Shown here in pieces: positions 54,423 to 64,000 of a DNA stretch of 64,000 bases. The notes under the pieces are model-generated. The model was given only the letters and a program-made list of their open reading frames with translations, was not told where the DNA came from and searched no databases. The position numbers and the translations under genes were made by a program. Position 1 is the stretch's first letter, and each line of letters starts with the position of its first letter. Location: assembly GCA_005408345.1 (NCBI GenBank), contig SEMN01000053.1, forward strand, positions 1 to 64,000, given 5' to 3'. The DNA comes from Macquaria australasica (Eukaryota; Chordata; Actinopteri; Centrarchiformes; Percichthyidae).

Positions 54423-57400
54423 TAGAAGCATTGTGATTTTGCTTGTCCAGGTTTATGTTTCAAATCATAATGTGTCTAGTGCAATTTAAATTACATAATA
54501 CATTTAAAATGTGTCAAAGATGCAAGTTAGGTTCATGGTGACTTCAAAAAAGTGAAGTTACTTAAAAGTTGTGCAACTAAGACTTCGTTGGTATTGAGAA
54601 TCTAACATTTAATGTGCAAAGAATTATCTGAGAATACACCAAGAAACATGTATGTATACATTGCAATGAGTAAGTGTATTTTACAGTGACACCAACAACA
54701 ATCCCTGTGTGCCTGTTCTCGCTCTGATGATATTTAATTTAATATTACAGATGCAAGTAATGAATTGAAGGTAATCACATCTTCATTTAAAACTGACTTT
54801 CAAGTCTCCATAGAATATGAAAAAAATAGTAATGGATATTATTATGGTTCCCTACACAACAGTAAACGGCAGAGTGTCTTGTCTTGAAGACTCCGTGTTA
54901 AACAATCTCCTCTGTTGTGATACGAGCACATTGCCCCTATACCTCCCCTGCTCTACTTCAATAGCACATTTTGGAACAGTGCTCACATCCAGGGGAGATG
55001 TGCGCACACAGAGAAGTCTTAAATGCACCCCTGCTTCCGAGGTCTTGTGCTAAATGTTGTTTTGGATGTATTCCTGCCATTGATCGGAGTCTGGCTGCAG
55101 GGGGAGAGATGGCAGCTGGGAGAGACTGCGCTTCCTTTAATGAATTCATCCAGCTCTATCCTGCCCAAACGGCCTGTGGATACAGCATTTCTCCCAGTAA
55201 ATAAAGCCTCTCTCCGCTCTGTCTCGGCCCTCATGGACAAGCACCACTGTTCGTAACACTTCTCACCACTACATTGGATTTACTCCTGCCTGCACTCTAA
55301 CTCTTATGACTTCAGGTTTTGCACTTGAGTGTTGTCAACTCCACTCTGTTCTTAAATGCCCCTCTTGTTGTATTCCCCCAGTCTGTATTCAATTATCTGG
55401 CTTCGCTGTCTTCAGCCAATTACTGATTATCCCCAATGAAGTGAAGACCTTGCTGTTTGCTCTGCTCTTGATCCACAAAAGGGCATTATCTGGGCTTGGG
55501 TATGAGAAAATGAGGCTAGGTTTGTTTAGGGGATGCACTATAGTGAAGGTTAGAGACTTTAACTGTTCCTTTGCAAAGGGCTCTCCCATCAGGAGTATCT
55601 GAAGCCAGAAGCAAATACAGCAGCTTTTTGCTTTTACTTTATTTTCATTTTACAGTAAAAAACTGAGTTTTCATAGACACTGGTCAAACACTATAACAAG
55701 CATCTCATTTTAATAGATTATAAGATAGAATGGTTTTTACTTTTCTTTAATACCTATAAAGTGAGAATTAAGAGGGATGATTTTGTCCCTGCCCTTAAAA
55801 CAGTGATGCCACTCCAGTGTACAGTACGGCCTCATTTAGATCAAACTGGAAAATTTGAACAGTTTTAAATTGATGAATGCAAAGCCAGCCACTCTGCTGA
55901 TTATTTGTATGTACTATGTGAATCTGTATTATAAAAATTGGTAAGTGAAAAAAGTAGATGCAAGAACAGTGACACATCTTTTGGAGCCCAGAGGTTTACC
56001 TCATGGTTCTAAGAAATGTTATATTTCTAACCTTGTGCTTTCTATTTGTAATATAGAGGCATTATGGGTATTGGTTGCAAGTTATTCAGTATGTCCAGTT
56101 CATCCAAAATCCCTCCAGATATTTTCAGTGCCATACAGCACATTCTCTATTTATTGTTGATGAATTTATTTAAAAAAAAAGAAACCCAAAAAAAAAAAAA
56201 AGCAAGTGCACATTGCTTGATATTCAAGATATTTTTTTTCAAATATTGACACTTTTAACAGCAAGGATTTTAGGGGTTGAAATCTATAGATCATATGCAA
56301 TTAAAAAATATTCTATGCTTTATAACCGCATGTTAATTTTACGCAGATACCTTTTGTGTATAAAATGATATACAACAAGAGCAATAATAATGATACATTT
56401 ATTGTAAAAGAAATCTAAATACATACAATTAATGCCTTTCATATATTTTTACACAATGCGTGAGACTGTTGGGGACCGTGGTTGTGCCGTGGTGTATTGA
56501 GCATCTTTGGTAATGTATTATGTCTCAGATAATTGCCCAAACAGTGCTTGCTCTATAAATCGCCTTTCTAACCTCTGATATATTTTTTCTGGGGGTCTTG
56601 GAACTGGCAAACTGTAAGTGCCAAGCTTTGTTAATTACAAGAATAACACACACTCGTCAAATAATGGATGCGGTTTGCAATTTCAAGTTTTAATAATCAA
56701 TTACTGGCAGTAATTCTCTGTGGAGTCACAGGATAGTCATTAAATCTCAAAAGGCGAGATACACGCAATGTAGCTTTTTCCAGAGCCCTATTTTTAAATA
56801 CATAAGGGAACAGGGTCTGCTTTAATCCGGTGCATTTTGTTGCCTTATTACAATGTAAAGTAGCTCAATTAGACCTAGACAGTGCAGCTTGTAAAGTAAC
56901 TGTTTAAGACAGTGAGTGATGAATGGTCATATTAATGCTTATTCCTACAGGAACTGAGCCAACAAGGACTAGAGTGGATGCTCTATTACAGTAATACTGC
57001 AGATCAGCTTGTTTTTTTTTTTCTTTAATATGAGTTACTGCTTTTATTATGTCAAAGCCTGAAGTTTCATTTTAACACCAAGTCCTGTATGAACTTACAT
57101 TAAACAGACATATCTGTCTTTTGTTGTTCGGCCTGGAACGCCTCTGTAACTGGCCTTTTTGATCTTAGCAAACAGGTAGATGTAGTGCTATCGAATCAGT
57201 GCGTTCTCTTTTTTCCCCCTATACAGCAGGGTTCCTGTTATTGTATTTTCAGTCCACCTTCAAAGCTGGAACATTGCAGAGGTTCTTCTTGACCTTGAGA
57301 AATTAACATGGGAGGACTGGCTTTGCTCTGAGGGAGCCCTATAGAGGCCACGTCCCCTCCTAATCCCCAGTTGAAAGGCATACCTCCACTGCTCAGATGA

Positions 57401-57561
57401 AATAGTAACATCCCAGCGAGCCAAGTGTTTACATGAAATCAGACGATATCCTGACACATATCAAGACATAAAATGTTTCACTTGATTCAGATTATTTAAT
57501 TTGGAAATGTTCTCTTTGTGACAGATATAGGTTGTAATGGTGTGCAGTGTTTGTGTGTATA

Positions 57562-57562
<1 letters not shown>

Positions 57563-57600
<38 letters not shown>
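57563..57600. repeat. (TG)19 microsatellite
   Basis: Uninterrupted TG run, the longest dinucleotide repeat in the window, followed by a G/A-rich purine stretch (57601-57640). Confidence 0.95.
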
Positions 57601-57604
<4 letters not shown>

Positions 57605-59184
57605 AGTGAGGCAGAGGGAGGGGGAGAGAAAGGGAGAGGAATGACTTTGGCCCAGCACAGATGAACAAACAGTGAATCTGAAGTGCAGCGCCCTGTGTGG
57701 CTGCCCACCAACTGAACAACATTAAGGCAGTCCTCCATGTAAAACCTGCTCACTTCTCTCACAAACACTTGAGTTTGGCAAACGGGCAGCAGCTCAGCGG
57801 GGAGGAGCTCTCCCTGGAAGGCAGTGGACAGCAGGGAGACATAAACCACAGCTTCTGGTGGTGATGGACTGATGTTTTAGGTGATCAAAAGGATGGATAA
57901 GAAAAGGAAAACGACAGGGGTAAAACCAGGAGGGGGTCTTGGAGAGGAAAACATATTGGACTTTAAAGGTAGAAAGATATGAAAAGCAAAGTAAAGCTGA
58001 GATGTTTGACAGTGCTGCACTTGGGGTGAATATTATTGTACACTGCAAAAGTAGACCCAAACTCTCAGATGCACTTTCTTGCGTTTGCTATCATTCATAC
58101 CATAACATGTAGTTGGGAAAAGAAACTTCAAAACAACATGATATATATCATGGGGCAATTTACTTCAAGGATACAGAGCAGAATTTAGGATGATATATTG
58201 TCCTTGCATTTATCTGCAAAATAGGTCAAAATGTTCACAGTGGCACACACGGATACACATGCGCGCATGTGCACAAGTACATTTACACACGTATTGGATC
58301 AATTTACATTCCTGCCTACTTTTTTCTCTCATTTACATGGTGTGCGAGTGACTCCTGAACAGGGTGGGAAGACTTGTGGAAGAATTAGGAAATGGTCCAT
58401 TTCTGAGAACACAGTGGAATAGAAGCAGAGCAGCATATGTTGGGATTTGAATGGTCAATCGATGAATAACCCAGAGCGGTGTTTTTCTGTGCAGATTGGC
58501 AGGCATTGTGTAGTGGTATCTGTGTGTATGTGTGGAAGAGAGAGGGAGAGCAAGAGATGGGGGCATGGAGGAGTGGGGATTCATCCTTCCCCAAAGTATT
58601 ACGCAGTGGTCAAAAATATTTGCAATGCCAGGAGGTATTTTGAAAAATATTTGAAAAAATTCAATACCAGGCTGACCTTTTGCTGGGCATTTGTGAACAG
58701 ATTCACTCTCTGTGTAATCTGGCTCAGAGTCAGGGAGGATCTGTGTTACTGTATCATGCTGTCGATTCTAAATTATGTTAATCTATTCTGCTCGTACATT
58801 TACTTTGATGTCTTTATTCAAATCTTTTGTTTTCATTTTACAAGTCGAGATGCCATACTACAAATTTAGCAAATCAAGAACCTAAAAATGTAATTGACAT
58901 ACACTGGAAAAGAATTTGCGTACTATGAAATTGACAGTTGCTTGTGCAATTTATAAAGGAAATACATATGCAATCCAAAAGTATTTATTTCTCTTTCATG
59001 TAGATTTTTATAAAGGTACATTATATGCATCAAAATCCTTATTATTGTTATTTTTCTCATATATCTACATGCTGTATGTTTTTATATTTATCTATATAAT
59101 TATTGAAAATCATTTAATTTCTGGTCACTTGGATCTTCTTTCTGATGAGCTGATGTGAAATGCGCTTCATTCTACAAGGTACCA

Positions 59185-59198
59185 CCACAAGAGGGCAG
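59185..59198 (+). promoter_or_regulatory. CTCF-like motif
   Basis: CCACAAGAGGGCAG fits the CTCF core at 11 of 12 positions, with A at the pyrimidine position. Confidence 0.3.
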
Positions 59199-59499
59199 AA
59201 AGTACCCAAACACACACAATCTAATGAATTTACAATTCATTTTATCATGTGCCTACAGTATTTATACTTTAGATCTACACCTGTTTAAAATAGTGCCGTT
59301 GTACTTTGAAGACAATGTCCATGATTCTTCATCAGAGCAGACAGACAGCTGGCAGAGGCACTCAGTGTCATCAGTGTTTTAAATTGTTTTAATGGTTCTC
59401 ATGATGACAGAGAGGATACAATTATTATAGAAGATTGAAATAAAGAAAAATAAATGTGTTATATAATGATTGAAATCAAGCTGAAAATTTAAAAAAAAT

Positions 59500-59710
59500 A
59501 TATCTGATTTTAGAATTCCAAACAAAGCTTTATTAACTGCGTTGTTTGTCATATGCACAAAGAATGAGTTACACAGTCACTGAAATTCTTTACAGACGTT
59601 ACAACAGGACAATAGAAACAGAAGAAAGATGTAGTTAGACAAGTATAAAAATGAATTAGAAAATGAAATAAGTATAAAAATTATAAAACTCCTTATAAAA
59701 GGATTGTGTC
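59500..59710 (-). repeat. Probable retroelement 3' end fragment
   Basis: TTTGTCATATGCACAAAGAA, GTTACACAGTCACTGAAATT and CTTTACAGAC resemble the end of a widespread teleost retroelement. It is followed by A/T-rich low-complexity sequence. From memory, no second copy in the window. Confidence 0.4.
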
Positions 59711-60029
59711 TTCACTCTGCAGAGATGAGGCTATTCTGACTAATCAGCCCTCTGATACTGATGGATGTTTGTAGGGGTGGATACTGTCCCACAAGTTGTA
59801 CAGCAACATGGAGGAATGAAAGTAGCACTAACACATTACAGGTAGAGGCAACAGATCATTTGGGGCAAACCCCCCACCCCCCCTGCTGGCAGCAGAAAAA
59901 AGTGTGGTTAGTGGTACTGAGTAACTGAGTAAATTAATATAATTCTGTATTAATGCATGACATATGTATAATTATTCTACAATTTCAGGTCAGAGGCTGG
60001 ATAGAATAGTTTAAAAATTGTGTTTTTTT

Positions 60030-60260
60030 ATTGCGCGTGGTCCAAGAGGCCGCGACTTGGGGACAGCCCCACGTTTGCAATGTCAAGTGACCTGAGTGGG
60101 AAAGCAACAATACGCATGCGCCAAGCCTTTGGCAATGAAAGCAGATGGCTCGTATTTGATGCCTGTGCCTGTTGCCACACTGCTAATTGATTGGCTATTT
60201 GCTCGCAGTTGGCAGAAGTTAACATTTCTTTTAAAGAAGAGATCTCTCAGCTGTGGTCAC
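60030..60260. promoter_or_regulatory. Promoter-like patch in the gene-free tail
   Basis: A local rise in GC and CpG. Contains TTGCGCGTGG, GGCCGCGAC, an NRF1-like TACGCATGCGCC (60111-60122, 10 of 12 consensus positions) and a reverse CCAAT box (ATTGG, 60190-60194). No coding exon follows that I recognise; it could be an unannotated noncoding promoter or an old repeat. Confidence 0.3.
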
Positions 60261-60665
60261 CATGAATGAAGTGTATCGTCTTCTACACCGCAAATTTTTC
60301 TTCAAAGTCTTCCTTTTGAAGAAAAACCTGAGATTAAACGCCTCGGTGCACACCCTTTTACTTCCCGTGTGTAATATTCGGAAATGTTAACTGCTCAAGA
60401 ACAGGCTTTCACGATCTCAAGCATCTTTCTGAGGGGATTACCAAACATAAAAGCAACGGAAGCCATCTAGATAACAGTGAAATTTGAGCTTGCTCGGCAG
60501 AGCTAACATAGCTACCCAAATTGACACCGCATATAAACGACACCAAACCAAATGAGAATACAGTCCTAATCCACCAAACCTCTAAACACAACCCATAAAA
60601 ACTTGGTGAATAATATAATAAACAACTCAACATAAGCAATTATTGCATTCCGGCAGTAATTAAAA

Positions 60666-60982
60666 ACAGAAACTCTTAGTCTAAAGTCAAAAACACACAA
60701 ACCCGAAAACAAATGCAACAGAAGTTCTCCAGGCCTCTAGGGGGAGCGCTGAGTGGAACAGCTTGATTTTCAACCCAAGAAAGACCAGAGAAAGTTTGTT
60801 TGGTTTTGAAGTGGGAAGAAAAGTGGAGTATAGAGGCAACATAAAAAGGTATGTATTCTTTATTAGATTTGGCCTTAGTCTTTTTCCCCCTATAGGCCTG
60901 GAGAACTTCTGCTGTGATGACTGGATATTTCTGCTGCGTTTGCTTTCAGGATTTATGTGTTTTTGACTTTTCATCGTTTCTG
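60666..60982. repeat. Long imperfect inverted repeat (foldback/MITE-like)
   Basis: Inner arms 60719-60744 and 60886-60911 are 26 bases with one mismatch (CAGAAGTTCTCCAGGCCT core). After a 22-base insertion on the right side, complementarity resumes: the left outer arm, read in reverse, matches TGTGTTTTTGACTTT and its flanks at about 60933-60982. Total arms of about 80 bases enclose a 141-base loop. Confidence 0.65.
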
Positions 60983-60984
60983 TA

Positions 60985-61175
60985 TTTGCAGCGTGTTTGC
61001 TGTTAATGTATTTGTTCTGGCTTTCTGCAGCATTTTATTTTTTTCATTTTGCAGCACGTTTCTGTTGTTGTATTTGTTGTATGTGTTTTTGAATTGGCAG
61101 CGTGTTTGCTGAAGCTGCAGCACGTTTCTACTAATGGAAATGTTTTGGGCCTTTGCAGCGCGTTTGCCCTTGTTG
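60985..61175. repeat. Degenerate repeated motif GCAGC(G/A)(T/C)GTTT
   Basis: The motif starts at 60988, 61051, 61097, 61116 and 61155, with a further GCAGCATTTT at 61027. Spacing is irregular. It directly adjoins the right arm of the inverted repeat and may be part of the same element. Confidence 0.55.
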
Positions 61176-64000
61176 GCCACCATAGTTATAGCATGGTATG
61201 TATTTGGAAAATGATTACATCAGTAAAATGATTACATCAGATAACTTTTCTAATGGTCATTAGAAAAGGCTTGGTACAAAACTCACTGCTGCTGAGCTGT
61301 TTAATCCTGTGAATAGTTATTTCCCTTTGTTCATGAGGGTGCTCTCCCTCTTCCTCCAGTCCTCTTCTGCCTCTCGCATTCGGTTCAAACGTGTTCACGC
61401 CGAATGTCACTCCTCTTCACCTCATATATGTGAAAATATTGCAGTGCACATGACATGCCTATTACCAGTGTTTGCCTCTTTAAGTAGGTGTGTGTGCGTT
61501 TAGTCTACACTACATGTACGTCTCCCAAACATGACCAAACACCAGAACAACAAGACTAATATATTCTGTGGCTGTTGTAAGGAAAGAGAAAGACTGTGAA
61601 ATGTGCAGCGAAGTGAAACATAAAGGGTTCGAGACAGGATCTGACACTGTCATTCATTCAGCACACATAAAAACCCATTTGTCACTGGAACTCACAGTGT
61701 TATCTGCAGAGAACTAGAAGAAACACGAGTACAGTACAATGACACTAAGCAAGCCCACCACGATCAAACAGTATCTCTGGCCATTTTTGATATAAATAAT
61801 AAAAAATGAAGCAAAAAAAAAGCAAAGATAACAAGGACAATGTTATTATTCTTATAAAGAGAAATATTCAGAATAAGATACTGTTTAAATTACCAATTGT
61901 CCCTCCACTGTCCCCTCTACCTCTCTATCATCGCCCAGAGGCTTTCTCTCCCCTCTGATAGAGGCCAGCATGAGATACAGCTCGTCCTTCAACTCAGAGA
62001 TTTACAGCACAGCTCACAGACTTCACTCAATTCATCAACAAGCCACAATGCATACACATTCCAGCACTGATCCAGCAGACAGCAATAGTACCTTATAACC
62101 GTGCGCAAACACCATTTGATTTTACCAAAAAATATGAGGGTTTTTGGACAATTTAATACACAGAGAAGGTTTTGAGAGCATGCTATTTGTTTACTTAGCG
62201 ATTCCTTTCATGCTGAGGTTGAATGGAGGCTAACGTCAATCATACCTCTGGACCTTAGTTGTGTACTGCTAACTCCATGTCTTTGCCCCTTATTATAACA
62301 CAAGTTAATTGAATCTCAGTCCAGTACTGCCTTCCAGATGCTTCTGTGTGTATAAAGGTACAAAAGTGATGGAGCAGGTGCAGCAATATTTGCACTTAGA
62401 GTATTTCCACTGAATATCAGTTTGCTCTGGTCAGACATTTAAGAGAATAGTTCTAGCTTTGTAAACCCCTTTCATTTAGTGCTAGCCAGTATTCCTATCT
62501 TCCTGTTTTCAAAAGATTCCTCTTTGACCCACATATACCAACAACAGAGAAAAACTTCAGCTTGAGCTAAAGCACACGGTTTTCTTGGCTTGCTAAAGAT
62601 ACACCAAGAAATGGGATATGGACAAAATGGCCATGACCTCAGACACGACTGCACACTAAAAGGAGAGGAATGCATCTTTGTCCATAACAGACTGTTGAAC
62701 ACAGGGATCACAACATATTTATGTGTAATGGTTTGCTGAGGTGGTCAACTCACATTGTGGTAGAGTAATTGCTGTCATATTTCTTCAAAGCCTGAAACAT
62801 GGCAATAAGAATTTACTAGCTACAGACTCTGCGTATATGTTTGTGTGTCCCTCTGTGTGATCGATGGTAGTGGACAGTGGTTTGCTTTTGGTGCTCAAAG
62901 CATCATCACACATGGGGATGCACGTAAACATGCATTTTTACTATTTACCTGAAAGAAAAATGGATCAAAAGACCTTTTGTTCCAAATGATCATTTGTCAC
63001 CACACAAACTATGATTGTCTGTTTCAGTATGAGCTCTATAAATTGATTATTAATTATTGATCATCCTTCTGACGTTTAATAATGATGATTGTGATACCAC
63101 CTCGATGAGGGTTTACAGAGACGTGATGAATTAGTGGTATGGGCACTATAACTAGCCACAGCCGTGCATAATGACAGCTGCTCTGGTGCTGTTGGAGAAC
63201 CTCGCCGATGCGACACAATCTGTGAAACTGGACTTCTTCTTTGCCGTTCTTCTCATTGACAGCTCTGATGAGAGGTGGAGCGGGCACAAGAATTGATATG
63301 TAAACGGATGTTTAAGGGTGTTTCTGCATCCATTCATGGCAAACTGTGGCAGTGGAAATGAGGCCTGAGATTAATTGATTGAGATTGAATCTACACAGGG
63401 TTTTTTTCATCTGGTAGTACAGGAGGCCTGTAATATAAGAGAAATACGAAGAAGTTAAACATATCATCCAGGCTAAAAGCAAGACAGCTGCTGAATGCAG
63501 GAAGGACAGCTGGCAAAAAAAAACAAGACTGTGTGAATGCATAACGTTAAATCAACAGGCTTATGATATCACTGCCTCATCATTAGGGCACGAGTAGATC
63601 TGACTATAACCTACTTACATTTGGGTATTTCATAAAATGAATGTGTTGCTTAGATGTATTCTTATGGCGTGTACATTACAATTTTAGCCTTATTCTCTCC
63701 GGCGGTGAAAAGCAAATACAAAATAAATATAAAAACATAATTCAAAGCGGTAATTAGGCTTACTTTCATATCTTATGAGTACAACACTACAAGGCTTTAG
63801 TGCTTCAGTCAGTCTCTGTTGTAGGATCAGTATACAAAAGCACATTGAAATGGCTTTGACTTTGCTTGCAAGAAGGTGACACAGATAAGTCAGTCCCTCC
63901 GACGAGAAACTATCTCTGGTATAAAAAGAGTTCCTCTCACGAGCCGTGTACCGAGCTCCACTTCTTTTCTATTGGGGATGTCATTTTCCAAGACAATTGA

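Larger units (their letters stand above)
54161..64000. other. Gene-free region downstream of grb14
   Basis: No protein-coding exon that I can support on either strand. In human, GRB14 is followed by a large gene-poor interval before FIGN, which fits. Contents noted separately: CTCF-like sites, a TG microsatellite, a retroelement-like tail, a promoter-like patch and a long inverted repeat. 54950-55260 and 56560-56770 look unlike the AT-rich background and might be conserved non-coding elements. Confidence 0.6.

Noticed and set aside
57461..57849. Overlapping minus-strand frames up to 117 residues
   Set aside because: Open only because the (TG)19 repeat and its purine flank contain no stops; they contain long His-Thr runs.
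58447..58869. 140-residue plus-strand open frame
   Set aside because: Longest frame in the gene-free tail, but no domain, mixed low-complexity content and no conserved start or splice context.
63054..63337. Minus-strand frame that at first looked exon-like (PAPPLIRAVNEKNGKEEV)
   Set aside because: No recognisable homologue, no matching neighbouring exons, and a second overlapping frame of equal length. Could be conserved non-coding DNA.
1..64000. CRISPR array, phage, integrated virus, bacterial operon or toxin system
   Set aside because: No regularly spaced repeats with unique spacers, no dense intronless genes and no viral protein signatures. Content is ordinary teleost chromosomal DNA.

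Overview
The window is vertebrate nuclear DNA, almost certainly from a percomorph-like teleost. Coding sequence is split into short exons with GT..AG introns. Introns are compact by mammalian standards, CA/TG and GA microsatellites are common, and several interspersed repeats have the look of teleost DNA transposons (a Tc1-like relic, hAT-like and other MITEs). No prokaryotic, viral or CRISPR-like system is present. The species cannot be fixed from the sequence alone.

Three genes lie head-to-tail on the + strand: the 3' part of slc38a11 (62-2726), all of cobll1 (coding 4198-24507) and all of grb14 (coding 29462-52567). From general knowledge, this is the SLC38A11-COBLL1-GRB14 block of human 2q24.3, conserved in order and orientation. 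All introns were placed by hand. In each gene the exon phases join into one uninterrupted frame: about 300 residues for the visible part of slc38a11, about 1007 for cobll1 and 531 for grb14.

Layout. 1-2726: last seven coding exons of slc38a11 (putative sodium-coupled amino acid transporter). 2727-3430: its probable 3' UTR, containing a decayed Tc1-like element. 3430-4197: short intergenic stretch and probable cobll1 promoter. 4198-24507: cobll1 (cordon-bleu-like, 12 coding exons), with an 11 kb first intron holding a probable second promoter/first exon near 10.0-10.3 kb. 24508-29461: 3' UTR, intergenic DNA and the grb14 5' region. 29462-52567: grb14 (14 coding exons; adaptor with RA, PH, BPS and SH2 domains), with a 13.8 kb second intron. 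52568-64000: grb14 3' UTR, then about 10 kb with no protein-coding gene that I can support. That stretch contains repeats, a long imperfect inverted repeat and one promoter-like patch.

The genes are not an operon. Grb14 is an insulin-receptor adaptor and inhibitor, Cobll1 is a cytoskeletal cordon-bleu-family protein, and SLC38A11 is an orphan amino acid transporter. The human COBLL1-GRB14 interval is well known for fat-distribution and type 2 diabetes association signals, so regulatory DNA between and inside these genes deserves attention. I found no undescribed biological system. The most interesting items are the alternative cobll1 start region, a tiny cobll1 intron with competing splice donors, the apparent absence of a WH2 actin-binding motif at the Cobll1 C terminus, an upstream ORF plus TG repeat just before the grb14 start, and the long palindromic repeat near 60.7-61.0 kb.
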